From Vibrio ezurae NBRC 102218 (GTDB lineage: Bacteria > Pseudomonadota > Gammaproteobacteria > Enterobacterales > Vibrionaceae), in contig NZ_BATM01000011.1 in the NCBI RefSeq assembly GCF_000467185.1, positions 1 through 47,257 of the forward strand: a stretch of 47,257 nt of DNA. The letters are read 5' to 3'. The notes under the pieces are model-generated. The model ran no database searches and had not been told where the DNA came from. It worked only from the letters and a program-made list of their open reading frames with translations. The translations under genes and the position numbers were made by a program. Positions 9,006-17,495 of this stretch are shown here, piece after piece (within the stretch, counting starts at the first letter, position 1; every line of letters starts with the position of its first letter).

Positions 9006-9954
9006 ACCATTCCTTCCTTGCCAGTGGATTAATTACAGTGCCGATAAGCTCAGACAGAATTTGTGTCGCCAATACAAAGCTTGCCACTACCATGACGCCT
9101 GCTTGTATTGAAACGTAATCGCGATTTGCGACCGCGTCCAACAGCCAACGACCAATACCTGGCCAGTTAAAAATGGACTCGGTAATAATGGCAAACGTCA
9201 GCATGCTTGATAACTGTACACCAATTAAGGGAATGATTGGCGGAATGGCATTTCTCAGTACGTGCTGCAAAATGATCTCTACTTTTGACAAACCTCTAAT
9301 TCGCGCAACGCGGATGTAATTCTTACCGATGACATCGGCGACGGAGGCACGCATTAAACGAATAAAGTGAGTGGTTGGAGCAAGGGCAAGTACCAAAGCA
9401 GGTAAGATTAAATGCATGACAACACTGGCAAACGCCGCTTCGCGGTTCGGGCTATTACTGAGCCAAGCATCAATCATCGCAAATCCGGTGATATGAGGAA
9501 TATCGTATAGCAGGTTATAGCGACCAGAAATAGGCAACCATTCAAGGCTAAGCGAAAACAGCATGACCAACAATAGCGCCACCCAAAATAGGGGAGCAGA
9601 ATAGCCAGCCATAGAGAAGAACGATATCAATCGGTCTGACCATTTATTCTGTCTGACACCGGCGAGTGTTCCCAGTGGTAGGCCAATACAAAGCGCCAAA
9701 ATAAAGGCGAAAAAGCACAGCTCTAAGGTTGCGCTAAACACGATTTTGACTTCTTCAAAAGCAGGTTGACCTTGCGCAGTAGTACCAAAGTTTAAATGAC
9801 TGATCTCTTGTAAATACAGCCACCAACCTTGCCAAAAATCAGAAATCGCCCAAGGTGATGTTGGGTCCAATCGCAAAATGCTATAACCGACTAAGGTTAA
9901 GATCAGCAACGTAATAATAAATAAGTTAAAACGTCGAACGGTGTATATAAACAC
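8992..9954 (-). CDS. sapB: Peptide ABC transporter permease SapB
   Basis: Inner-membrane permease partner of SapC, 320 residues. The first helix lies at about residues 9-27, followed by a periplasmic stretch and the OppB-type permease core with the EAA-like loop around ARIRGLSKVEIILQHVLRN. The start codon shares its first base with the end of sapA, and the 3' end overlaps sapC by 14 bases. Together with SapC it forms the transmembrane channel fed by SapA. Confidence 0.92.
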   Translation of the reverse strand: MFIYTVRRFNLFIITLLILTLVGYSILRLDPTSPWAISDFWQGWWLYLQEISHLNFGTTAQGQPAFEEVKIVFSATLELCFFAFILALCIGLPLGTLAGVRQNKWSDRLISFFSMAGYSAPLFWVALLLVMLFSLSLEWLPISGRYNLLYDIPHITGFAMIDAWLSNSPNREAAFASVVMHLILPALVLALAPTTHFIRLMRASVADVIGKNYIRVARIRGLSKVEIILQHVLRNAIPPIIPLIGVQLSSMLTFAIITESIFNWPGIGRWLLDAVANRDYVSIQAGVMVVASFVLATQILSELIGTVINPLARKEWYAKY

Positions 9955-11591
9955 TATTTTCTCCTCTCAACGTGTTCAAAACTCAAAGTATTAGATGGGG
10001 TATCACTGAACCCCTTTAATGTTTTGTGTTTTGCTCTAAATTGCATACCGTGTGCGATAGGAATAATAGGCACTTCTTCATCAAGCAAGTTTTGTGCTTG
10101 ACGATATAAATTCAAACGATAACGCTTTTGAGTTGTTTCTTTTGCCAAATTAATTAAAGAGTCAAAATCCGCATTACACCAAGAGGCAATATTGACCACA
10201 GTGCGATCAGCGTTGCAAGAAAGTAGCGGGCGGAAGAAGTTATCAGGATCACTGGTATCGGCATTCCATCCAGTTAAAATCATATCGGCGTCGGCAATGC
10301 TTTTAAACGTTGAACGTTCATCTAAGTAAATGTGCAATTTGACGCCAATATCGGCAAAGTTGGATTGCAATAGCTCTGCCACTTTACGAGGGCTAGGGTT
10401 ATAGGCGGTCGGTTCAAGAGAGACCCACATCGATAACTCAAGCCCATTGGCATAGCCAGCGTCACGAATCAACGCTCTGGCGTAGTTACGATCATAACGA
10501 ACTTGTTGTGAATTTTTTTCGTAGGCCCAAGATTCGGGAGGCAATACCGAATAGGCGGGGACACCGTAGCCATAATAAACCGAGTCAATAATAGCGTTTC
10601 GATTAATAGCGATATTCAATGCCTTTCGTACTCGCGCATCGTTTAATGCTGGGTTTAAAGTGCGCAGTGCAATAAACGCTACATTCATGCTTGGATAAGC
10701 TTGTAGCTCAAGGTCGGGGTGAGCTCGAATCGTCGGTATTTGACTTGAACGTGGCGAGAATAAAACGTCACACTCGTTGCGGAGCAGTTTGGCTAATGTG
10801 CCGGTTCCGCGAGAAGTAATGTCCAGCACCACCTGTTTCATTTTAGCCGGTTCACCCCAAAAGTCTGGATTGCGGCGTAAGCGAATAAAATCATTGACGC
10901 TAAATTGATCGAGATAAAACGGCCCTGTACCTACAGGGTAGCGATCAAGGCGCTGTTTTTGATCAGCCTTAAGCAGATCATTGGCGTATTCGGCAGAATG
11001 AATGCTGGCATAGGTTGTTGAGAGATTAGACAAAAAGGTGTTGTCTGGCTTGTAGAGCTCAAAAATCACTGTGTGTGCATCAACGGCTTTAACGTCTTTT
11101 AATATGTGTTTAAAGCCAATGGCGTCAAACCAAGGGTAGTGCCCGCCACCGACATAGTGGAAAGGGTGACGGCTATCAATGACGCGTTTAAAGGTAAATA
11201 CCACATCTTGTGCATTAAATTCACGGGTTGGAGTAAACCAAGCAGTGGTTTGAAATGACACCCCTTTACGTAGATTAAATTGATAGCGAGTACCGGATTT
11301 ATCGACGCTCCAACTTGTGGCAAGCATTGGCTCTAAAACCGAATTTAGGTTGGAAAAATGCACTAAGGTATTAAAAATTTGTGGAGCAACCGTATCAGCG
11401 GCTAGGTCATTATTGACCAGCTGTGGGTTGAAAGAGCTGGGTGTTCCTTGACCACAAAAAATGAAACCGTCTTGTTTTATCTGATGGGAAACGTTGACTT
11501 CGCCACACCCGGTTAAGGCTAAGAAGCACGCACCTAGAAATCCAAGTTTCAGTGTTTTCCAGATATCCGTCTGCATATTCTGACGTACCAT
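9954..11591 (-). CDS. sapA: Peptide-binding protein SapA (lipoprotein form)
   Basis: Extracytoplasmic solute-binding protein (SBP family 5) that captures peptides for SapBCDF. The 545 residues include the family hallmarks: WFTPTREFNAQDVVFTFKR, YPVGTGPFYLDQF, NPDFWGEPAKM and GWNADTSDPDNFFRPLLSC. The signal ends in LALTGC (Cys29), so this is a predicted lipoprotein; the E. coli protein has an ordinary cleaved signal as I recall it. I chose the ATG at 11591, which has AAAGAG seven bases upstream; an ATG nine codons earlier has no clear RBS and would put extra polar residues before the signal. It starts 75 bases downstream of the pspF stop on the same strand. Confidence 0.93.
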   Translation of the reverse strand: MVRQNMQTDIWKTLKLGFLGACFLALTGCGEVNVSHQIKQDGFIFCGQGTPSSFNPQLVNNDLAADTVAPQIFNTLVHFSNLNSVLEPMLATSWSVDKSGTRYQFNLRKGVSFQTTAWFTPTREFNAQDVVFTFKRVIDSRHPFHYVGGGHYPWFDAIGFKHILKDVKAVDAHTVIFELYKPDNTFLSNLSTTYASIHSAEYANDLLKADQKQRLDRYPVGTGPFYLDQFSVNDFIRLRRNPDFWGEPAKMKQVVLDITSRGTGTLAKLLRNECDVLFSPRSSQIPTIRAHPDLELQAYPSMNVAFIALRTLNPALNDARVRKALNIAINRNAIIDSVYYGYGVPAYSVLPPESWAYEKNSQQVRYDRNYARALIRDAGYANGLELSMWVSLEPTAYNPSPRKVAELLQSNFADIGVKLHIYLDERSTFKSIADADMILTGWNADTSDPDNFFRPLLSCNADRTVVNIASWCNADFDSLINLAKETTQKRYRLNLYRQAQNLLDEEVPIIPIAHGMQFRAKHKTLKGFSDTPSNTLSFEHVERRK

Positions 11592-11665
11592 TGATTGCTC
11601 TTTAAAAATGAACTGCATAATTTAACACTTCTATCTTGGAAGCTCCATTAGGTTAGCGTTTGATC

Positions 11666-12655
11666 TCAAACCATTTTGTACTTTCTGAGCATTCCGCGAA
11701 ATTGATGATAACTCAAGCCTAGCAGACCGGCGGCGTTCTTTTGATTATGTTGAGCGTGTTGTAACGCTTGTTTTAATAGCTGAATATCTTGTGTTTGTTG
11801 CCAGTGCTTATAATCCAGTGGTAAAGAAATTGTCGAATTTTCAATATCTTGCTGAGATGGACTTGGATTTTCTGTGTTGCCAACTTCATTAAGCCCTGCA
11901 AAGGGATTAAAGATTATCTCAGAGATTGGTTGCGCGGGATCGGGATTGAGATAGACAGCGCGTTCCACGACATTTTTTAATTCACGAACATTTCCCGGCC
12001 ATGCGTATTCAAGCAGTCTTTGCTGACATTGCGCACTAAAGCTTGCAAACAGAGGCAGTGCAAGCTCTTGACACATACGCAGGGCAAAGTGCTCGGCAAG
12101 CAGCAATATGTCGTCTCGTCGTTGTTGTAAACGAGGGAGTAGGATGACATCAAAGGCAAGTCTATCGAGCAGATCAGAGCGAAATGCTCCTTGCTGGGCA
12201 AGTTCTAGAAGATTGACATTGGTGGCGCAGATCAATCGCACATCAGAGTGTAAGGTTTTGCGACCGCCCACTCGTTCATATTCACCGTATTCGATCACTC
12301 GCAGTAGCTTTTCTTGAACTGAAGAGGGCGTTGTTGCCAGTTCATCAAGAAACAGGCTCCCTCCTTCTGCGCGCTCAAAACGGCCTAAATGCTTGCCTGT
12401 TGCACCGGAAAATGACCCCGCTTCATGGCCAAAGAGCTCGGAATCGACGATGCCTTCACTTAAAGCGGCACAGTTAAGGCTGACTAAAGGTTTGTCCCAC
12501 CGCTTTGACAGATAATGCAGCCTTTGCGCAATCAACTCTTTCCCTGTGCCTCTTTCTCCCATGATTAATACGGGGCGCTCTATCGCTGCCAGTTTGGATA
12601 CTTTATCTAATACCGCAAGAAAAAGGCTGGATTGACCAATGAGTGTCTGTTTCAT
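11666..12655 (-). CDS. pspF: Psp operon sigma-54 activator PspF
   Basis: Bacterial enhancer-binding protein that drives pspA transcription with sigma-54 RNA polymerase and is held inactive by PspA. Like other PspF proteins it lacks a sensor domain: the 329 residues open directly with the AAA+ module. Walker A is GERGTGKE (33-40), Walker B SLFLDE (100-105), and the C-terminal Fis-type helix-turn-helix is NAAGLLGLSYHQFRGMLRKY. The sigma-54-contacting loop reads GSFSGA (80-85) rather than the canonical GAFTGA, a noteworthy change. It is divergent from pspABC, and sapA follows on the same strand with no obvious terminator between. Confidence 0.94.
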   Translation of the reverse strand: MKQTLIGQSSLFLAVLDKVSKLAAIERPVLIMGERGTGKELIAQRLHYLSKRWDKPLVSLNCAALSEGIVDSELFGHEAGSFSGATGKHLGRFERAEGGSLFLDELATTPSSVQEKLLRVIEYGEYERVGGRKTLHSDVRLICATNVNLLELAQQGAFRSDLLDRLAFDVILLPRLQQRRDDILLLAEHFALRMCQELALPLFASFSAQCQQRLLEYAWPGNVRELKNVVERAVYLNPDPAQPISEIIFNPFAGLNEVGNTENPSPSQQDIENSTISLPLDYKHWQQTQDIQLLKQALQHAQHNQKNAAGLLGLSYHQFRGMLRKYKMV

Positions 12656-12988
12656 CTGTATGCCTATTGGTATTTTTCACCGATTAGTGGTTAATAATTT
12701 ACTATTTGGCAGTAATGTCAAAGTATTTACGCTTGAATCAACAACAGTGAGACGTAGGTGCTGTTTATGTTGCAAGGCATGTAAATCCCCCATAGTAAGG
12801 GGGCTGGTTAAGGTGTTGGGTTGGGAATATCTCTCACAATATGACGGAGTTAAATTGTGGCACGCAATTTGGATAAGTTTCCATTAACGGGGTTGGATGA
12901 AACAATGCGCGGCGTGCTTTTGTAACTTTCAGCTTGACTGACACTTTCAATTTAGAATCATTCTCACTTTAGAACAAGGAGCAATAAA
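12656..12988. other. Divergent pspF-pspA control region
   Basis: A 333-base control region. It contains the sigma-54 promoter of pspA (separate entry) and must hold the PspF enhancer sites and the pspF promoter. I can point to no exact enhancer sequence. A small CCCC/GGGG inverted repeat lies near 12788-12802. An 82-residue rightward frame that crosses it is not credible as a gene. Confidence 0.6.
12858..12873 (+). promoter_or_regulatory. Sigma-54 promoter of pspA
   Basis: TGGCACGCAATTTGGA fits the -24/-12 consensus TGGCACG-N4-TTGCA, with GG at 12859-12860 and the -12 region at 12869-12873 (GG in place of the usual GC). It lies about 115 bases before the pspA start and directly downstream of where PspF enhancer sites are expected. 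Confidence 0.8.
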
Positions 12989-13648
12989 ATGGGCATATTT
13001 TCTCGTTTTGCTGACATAGTTAATTCCAATATCAATGCGCTACTTGATAAGGCTGAAGATCCCGAAAAAATGATTCGTCTTATTCTACAAGAGATGGAAG
13101 ACACCTTAGTAGAGGTGCGAACGAATTCAGCTAAGGCGTTAGCGGAGCGTAAAGACCTACAACGACGTATACTTCAAGTTGAAGAGCAAGTAGCCGATTG
13201 GCAGCAAAAGGCTCAATTGGCGTTAAGTCATAAAAGAGAGGAACTCGCTCGCGCAGCATTGGTTGAAAAGCAGCGTATGAATAAAGTGCTAGCGTCACTT
13301 CACTCAGAGCAGACGTTGGTGGAAGACACCATTAATAAGCTCAGTGATGAAGTAGGGAAGCTTGAGAATAAGATCAACGAAACCCGCGCGCGTCAATCGG
13401 CTTTGGTTATGCGTCAGAATACCGCGAAGAGTCGCAAAGACATTCAACAACATTTGCACAGCAGTCGCACCAAAGATACCTTAGCTAAATTTGAGCAGTA
13501 CGAACAAAAAATTGATCGATTAGAAGCGGATGCGGACAGTTACCAAATGGGTAATCAGTCCAACTTAGATGATCAGTTTGCAGAGTTGCAAGCTGATGAT
13601 GAGATAGAAAAAGAGCTTCAGAAAATGAAAGATGACGTTAATAACTAA
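12989..13648 (+). CDS. pspA: Phage shock protein A
   Basis: Peripheral inner-membrane protein that both inhibits PspF and, when the membrane is stressed, oligomerises to stabilise it; it belongs to the ESCRT-III/Vipp1/PspA superfamily. The 219 residues begin with the amphipathic helix MGIFSRFADIVNSNINALLDKAEDP... (the lipid-binding segment), followed by a nearly unbroken coiled coil to about residue 190. Conserved landmarks are EDPEKMIRLILQEMEDTLVEVR and the acidic C-terminal part. The RBS AAGGAG is eight bases upstream. It is the first gene of pspABC, read from the sigma-54 promoter. Confidence 0.96.
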   Translation: MGIFSRFADIVNSNINALLDKAEDPEKMIRLILQEMEDTLVEVRTNSAKALAERKDLQRRILQVEEQVADWQQKAQLALSHKREELARAALVEKQRMNKVLASLHSEQTLVEDTINKLSDEVGKLENKINETRARQSALVMRQNTAKSRKDIQQHLHSSRTKDTLAKFEQYEQKIDRLEADADSYQMGNQSNLDDQFAELQADDEIEKELQKMKDDVNN

Positions 13649-13664
13649 TTAAATAGGGGGTTAG

Positions 13665-13892
13665 ATGTCTACAGCACTGATCACTGTACCACTGAGTGTG
13701 TTTTTGATTTTTGTTGCTCCATTGTGGTTGATACTGCACTACCGAAGTCAGCGCAAGTTAAACCAAGGTTTGTCTGACAGTGAAAGAGAGCAGTTACAGC
13801 AGCTATCGAGTAAAGTGGTAGCGATGAAGCAGAGAATTGAAAACCTTGAAAAAATCTTGGACGCGGAATCGCCTAATTGGAGGTCGCGTTAA
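13665..13892 (+). CDS. pspB: Phage shock protein B
   Basis: Small inner-membrane sensor of 75 residues. A single hydrophobic helix (about residues 5-25, VPLSVFLIFVAPLWLILHY) is followed by a cytosolic helical tail with a leucine-rich coiled coil. PspB and PspC relay membrane stress and draw PspA away from PspF. It begins 16 bases after pspA, and its TAA stop shares one base with the pspC start. Confidence 0.94.
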   Translation: MSTALITVPLSVFLIFVAPLWLILHYRSQRKLNQGLSDSEREQLQQLSSKVVAMKQRIENLEKILDAESPNWRSR

Positions 13893-14275
13893 TGAAAGGA
13901 TTATACCGAGACACTCATAAAGGCAAACTGACTGGCGTGTGTGCAGGTATTGCGGCGCGATTTGGTTTTGAAGTTTGGGTAGTGCGCATTTTATTTGTAT
14001 CGGCCACGCTTCTTGGTGGTGGCTTTCTGGTGATTTTAGCGTATTTTGCGACTAGTTTGATGTTGGAAAAACAGTCGCCTCAAATATTTCAGACTCGGCA
14101 GCAACAGTTTGACCATCAAATGAAGCAAAAACCGTGGCAATCAGGGCGCTCTGCGAAAGAACTATTAACCATCATGGAGCAAGATTTTTCAGAAATTGAG
14201 GGGACACTGCGAGATATGGAAGCGTTTGTGACATCTGATTCTCGTCAAACCCACGCCGAATTTCGAAATTTATAA
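13892..14275 (+). CDS. pspC: Phage shock protein C
   Basis: Inner-membrane partner of PspB, 127 residues. The PspC domain is clear: LYRDTHKGKLTGVCAGIAARFGFEVWVVRILFV, then a long hydrophobic segment (about residues 40-62) and a cytosolic C-terminal tail. I chose ATG at 13892 because GGAGG sits eight bases upstream and the start overlaps the pspB stop (TAATG). A GTG 15 bases earlier adds five residues and is less likely. No pspD or pspE follows; a terminator comes 34 bases later. Confidence 0.93.
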   Translation: MKGLYRDTHKGKLTGVCAGIAARFGFEVWVVRILFVSATLLGGGFLVILAYFATSLMLEKQSPQIFQTRQQQFDHQMKQKPWQSGRSAKELLTIMEQDFSEIEGTLRDMEAFVTSDSRQTHAEFRNL

Positions 14276-14309
14276 TCTGTGTCTTAAAGCAAAAGAGTTG
14301 CAGGTATAA

Positions 14310-14342
14310 AAATGCCCCGTCATGAATCATGATGGGGCATTT
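14310..14342. terminator. Bidirectional terminator after pspC
   Basis: AAATGCCCC / GGGGCATTT stem, extended inwards by TCATGA / TCATGA with a G-T mismatch. It lies between pspC and the convergent lipoprotein gene, with A-rich and T-rich flanks that suit both directions. Confidence 0.85.
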
Positions 14343-14377
14343 AAAATGTGTTCTCTAAATCGTCTTAGCCAGTAAGA

Positions 14378-15052
14378 TTATTTTGCAGTTAGAGAGAAGC
14401 CATCTACGCGAACTTCAGTTTGTTTACCGATATTGCCGGCCATATCTAGTGCAGACTTATCAACTACTTTTAGCTTAGCAAAAACCGTTGCTGAAGTGTT
14501 GTTGCCTGAGTTGAACTCTACCACAACTTGTTTGAATGATTTTCTGTCAGCGTGAGGTGCATCTGCTAGGTCAGCAGCTGTCACGGTTTGCTCAGAAATC
14601 ACTTTACCATCAATACCTTGAACACCCGCTAGAAGTGCTGTTGGTGACATTGGGCCTTTTCTATCTTCAAAGTACACAGAGTAAACGTAATCAGTGTTTG
14701 CTTTTAGGCCATTCACTGTTTGTAGTAGACCTGGAGTGGCTGAGAAATCATCGTTTGCACTGATAAAGCGAAGACGAGCTGAACCTTCATCAGATTGGAA
14801 TGCGGATACTTTAGAACTACCTACATCACCAAGACCCGCATTTTTGTTTGAATATTTTACCCAAACGTCACTTTTACCACTGTTAGCACGGAAATCACTA
14901 ATTTGTGGATCAACAATTAGATTATCGCCAGTTACCATAGCCATTGATGAAGAAGCCGCAGGCGCTGTCGCTTTTTCTGGTGCGTTATTTCCTTGAGTTG
15001 CACAACCTGCTAGTAGACCTGCGATTGCTAGTGCTAAATACATTTTTTTCAT
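14378..15052 (-). CDS. Lipoprotein of unknown function with a beta-rich C-terminal domain
   Basis: I do not recognise this protein. The chosen start gives a clear lipoprotein signal (MKKMYLALAIAGLLAGC, Cys17); a GTG four codons earlier is the alternative. A Ala/Thr/Ser-rich linker (about residues 18-45) leads into a domain of about 170 residues with alternating short hydrophobic strands and aromatic turns. It opens NLIVDPQISDFRANSGKSDVW and ends KQTEVRVDGFSLTAK. That pattern, closing with a strand such as VRVDGFSL, resembles the jelly-roll of carbohydrate-binding modules, but this is an impression only. It stands alone, with 455 bases of non-coding DNA upstream. Confidence 0.7.
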   Translation of the reverse strand: MKKMYLALAIAGLLAGCATQGNNAPEKATAPAASSSMAMVTGDNLIVDPQISDFRANSGKSDVWVKYSNKNAGLGDVGSSKVSAFQSDEGSARLRFISANDDFSATPGLLQTVNGLKANTDYVYSVYFEDRKGPMSPTALLAGVQGIDGKVISEQTVTAADLADAPHADRKSFKQVVVEFNSGNNTSATVFAKLKVVDKSALDMAGNIGKQTEVRVDGFSLTAK

Positions 15053-15507
15053 ATTGTTTCTCACTTAATTCAGTGTGTCCTTTATTTGATGACGAAAAGA
15101 TTACAATAATATTGTATGAGTTTATGTGACTCGATAGACAGTTTTGCCATGGATAACCAAGTGAGTAATCACAGGGAGGTATAGATCAAAGTTTAAATAT
15201 GAAGTGAAATATTGAACGATAGCAACGGTTGTCCACTGATATATTTTGCTGTATACGATGAATTTTTAGTCTAGGTATAGTGCGAATTAGTCGACATTAT
15301 TGAATGAAACAAGATGGTGTTGTGGATAAAAAAGTGATGCAGAGTGGGTTTAATCAGAGGTGGGATTGATGAGTAGGGAATGTTAGTTTTTTATCGGTTT
15401 AGTATTTCTTGTTACCATTTTTAGGCTTAAATGCTTTACATTTGCAACAACGCAAGGAACAATCCTCCTCCATTAAATCAGAACACGGTACCTGAGACGG
15501 GTAAATT
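15053..15507. other. Long intergenic region upstream of the lipoprotein gene
   Basis: 455 bases between two divergent genes. It is AT-rich, with no coding frame, strong hairpin or repeat that I can support. It should hold both promoters. I saw no convincing binding-site consensus. Confidence 0.6.
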
Positions 15508-16209
15508 ATGAGTAACGTTGCTAAAAAGAAGTCAAATCCACTGTTTGAGATCCTCTTTAATGTCTTTATCCCTTCCTTTATCTTGATGAAGTTCAGTGGT
15601 GAAGAGCATCTAGGTACAGTGTATTCGCTTATCGTTGCACTGGCTTTCCCTGTGGCTTATGGTGGCTTAGAGCTGATTCGCGACAAGAAGTTTAATTTTA
15701 TTTCAGCGTTGGGCTTTATTAGTGTACTTCTTACCGGTGGCATTGGTTTGCTTGAGCTTGATACACAGTGGCTGGCCTTTAAAGAAGCGCTTATTCCGGG
15801 GTTAATCGGTATGGCGGTGCTAGGATCGACATTTACTCGTCACCCGCTAATGCAAAAGCTGGTGTTCAATAAGTCGATTTTAAATTTGTCTTTAATTGAA
15901 GAGCGTTTAAAACAGTCGGGTAATGAACAAGCCTTTGATCGCTGCTTGATGAATTCAAACTACCTCTTTGCCAGTACTTTTGCTTTCTCTTCTATAATGA
16001 ATTATGTATTAGCCACTTATATCGTGACCAGCCCTGCGGGGACGCCTGCGTTTAACGAAGAGCTGGGTAAGTTAACATTATATAGCTACCCGGTAATTGC
16101 GATCCCAAGTATGTTGATGATGTTAGGTATTTTTTATTATATTTGGCGTCAAATTCGTGCCATGACAGAGTTAAAAACGGAACAAATATTTCACCAAGCT
16201 CAATCATAG
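15508..16209 (+). CDS. Conserved integral membrane protein, function unknown
   Basis: A 233-residue inner-membrane protein whose family I cannot name with certainty; similar proteins are conserved in vibrios. I see about six hydrophobic segments, at roughly residues 12-28, 38-56, 62-80, 92-108, 152-172 and 192-216. A soluble loop in the middle (KSILNLSLIEERLKQSGNEQAFDRCLMNSN) separates the two halves. It begins with a Lys-rich stretch, which fits a cytosolic N terminus. It stands alone and ends in a strong terminator. The upstream GAGACGGG is a modest RBS. Confidence 0.75.
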   Translation: MSNVAKKKSNPLFEILFNVFIPSFILMKFSGEEHLGTVYSLIVALAFPVAYGGLELIRDKKFNFISALGFISVLLTGGIGLLELDTQWLAFKEALIPGLIGMAVLGSTFTRHPLMQKLVFNKSILNLSLIEERLKQSGNEQAFDRCLMNSNYLFASTFAFSSIMNYVLATYIVTSPAGTPAFNEELGKLTLYSYPVIAIPSMLMMLGIFYYIWRQIRAMTELKTEQIFHQAQS

Positions 16210-16236
16210 CTAGCGATTATTAACGGCTTTACAATG

Positions 16237-16267
16237 AAAATGATCATACTTCGGTATGATCATTTTT
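16237..16267 (+). terminator. Terminator with UUCG tetraloop
   Basis: A perfect 13-bp stem (AAAATGATCATAC / GTATGATCATTTT) closed by TTCG and followed by T residues, 27 bases after the membrane protein stop. Confidence 0.88.
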
Positions 16268-16460
16268 GGTTGTAGATGGCAAACATTCAATCTAGTGGGT
16301 ACTTTTCGGTGCTTAATAGCGCGAATTGAGCACCTTTATACTCCCGTCGAATTATCTTCCTTTTCCTGCCTGTAAACAAAAAAGAAATATCGGTGCAACC
16401 TAGATATAACATCTTGATACATATATGATTAGTGTTAATGTCGCGAAATAAGGGAATATT

Positions 16461-17495
16461 ATGCGTACTCACTGGTTTGTTGTGCTGTTTGCTGTGTTTG
16501 GCCTCACCGCCTGTGGTGAAAAGCAAGCCATCATCTCGGAGCCGGACTCTCGTCCTGCTAAGTTTTTTACTGTGTCGGTCGGTGATAAAAGCTTTGAGCG
16601 TATATTTCCTGCCAGCTCTGCGGCCGGAGACCGAGCAGTATTGGCGTTTAGGGTTCCTGGTGAGTTACTAGAGTTACCTGCAATTGCGGGATTGCAAGTG
16701 AAAAAAGGCGATGTTCTCGCAGTGCTTGATGATCAGGAGTACAAACTACTGCGCATGCAAGCAAAAGCAAATTACGACCTTGCCAAGGTACAATTTGATC
16801 GTAGTAAAAAGTTAATTGCCGATAAAGTGGTGTCTGAGCAGGAGTTTGATCAGGCTAGAGCAAAACTTAAATCCGCCAGAGCTAACTACGACCAAGCGTT
16901 AGCAAACTATAGCTATACTAAACTTATTGCGCCTTTTGATGGCACTATCTCTTTGATTAATATTGATAACCATGAGTATGTTGCTGCAAAGCAAGGGGTA
17001 ATGAATATTCAGTCTAATGAATTACTGAAAGTCATCTTTCCACTGCCTGACTCGATGCTAAATCGTCTTGACCAACATACTGAACTTCAGTCGTACATGG
17101 TGTTTGATTCGTTCCCAAATCAAAAATTCCCGCTGACCTTTCAAGAAATTGATACTGAATCTGACAACTCTACAGGAAGCTACAAAGTCACCATGATCAT
17201 GGATCGACCCAGCGATCTTGGCATTTTACCGGGTATGTCAGGCAATATTCATGTCACTATTCCAAAAACAAAACCTTCAAAATTACCAACGACCTCATTG
17301 TTTGAGTGTGGTGACAAGCAATGCGTTTGGCGAGTCAAACAAGACTCAAGTGTTGAACAAGTCACCGTGTCGTTAAGTCCCTTAGGCGCCGTGGTTTCAG
17401 GCTTAGAGGATGGTGATGAAATCATTGTATCTGGAGTGAAGGAGCTTAAATCAGGGATGAAGGTGAGAGAGTGGATCAAGGAGAGAGGCTTATGA
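16461..17495 (+). CDS. RND efflux periplasmic adaptor (first of two)
   Basis: Membrane-fusion protein that bridges the RND pump and an outer-membrane TolC channel. The 344 residues start with a lipoprotein signal ending LTACG (Cys18). Next come the lipoyl half-motif (LPAIAGLQVKKGDVLAVLDDQEYKL), a coiled-coil hairpin (about residues 95-155), the second lipoyl half with ANYSYTKLIAPFDGTI, and beta-barrel and membrane-proximal domains. The RBS AAGGGA is well placed. It overlaps the second adaptor by four bases (ATGA) and belongs to a three-gene operon with it and the pump. No tolC is adjacent, so the outer channel must be encoded elsewhere. Confidence 0.9.
   Translation: MRTHWFVVLFAVFGLTACGEKQAIISEPDSRPAKFFTVSVGDKSFERIFPASSAAGDRAVLAFRVPGELLELPAIAGLQVKKGDVLAVLDDQEYKLLRMQAKANYDLAKVQFDRSKKLIADKVVSEQEFDQARAKLKSARANYDQALANYSYTKLIAPFDGTISLINIDNHEYVAAKQGVMNIQSNELLKVIFPLPDSMLNRLDQHTELQSYMVFDSFPNQKFPLTFQEIDTESDNSTGSYKVTMIMDRPSDLGILPGMSGNIHVTIPKTKPSKLPTTSLFECGDKQCVWRVKQDSSVEQVTVSLSPLGAVVSGLEDGDEIIVSGVKELKSGMKVREWIKERGL

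Noticed and set aside
12639..12887. An 82-residue frame across the pspF-pspA control region
   Set aside because: It overlaps the start of pspF and the sigma-54 promoter of pspA and has no coherent protein character.
15053..15507. LuxR/HapR-type operator in the long non-coding region
   Set aside because: Only a partial TTATTGA half-site is present; the palindromic second half is missing.
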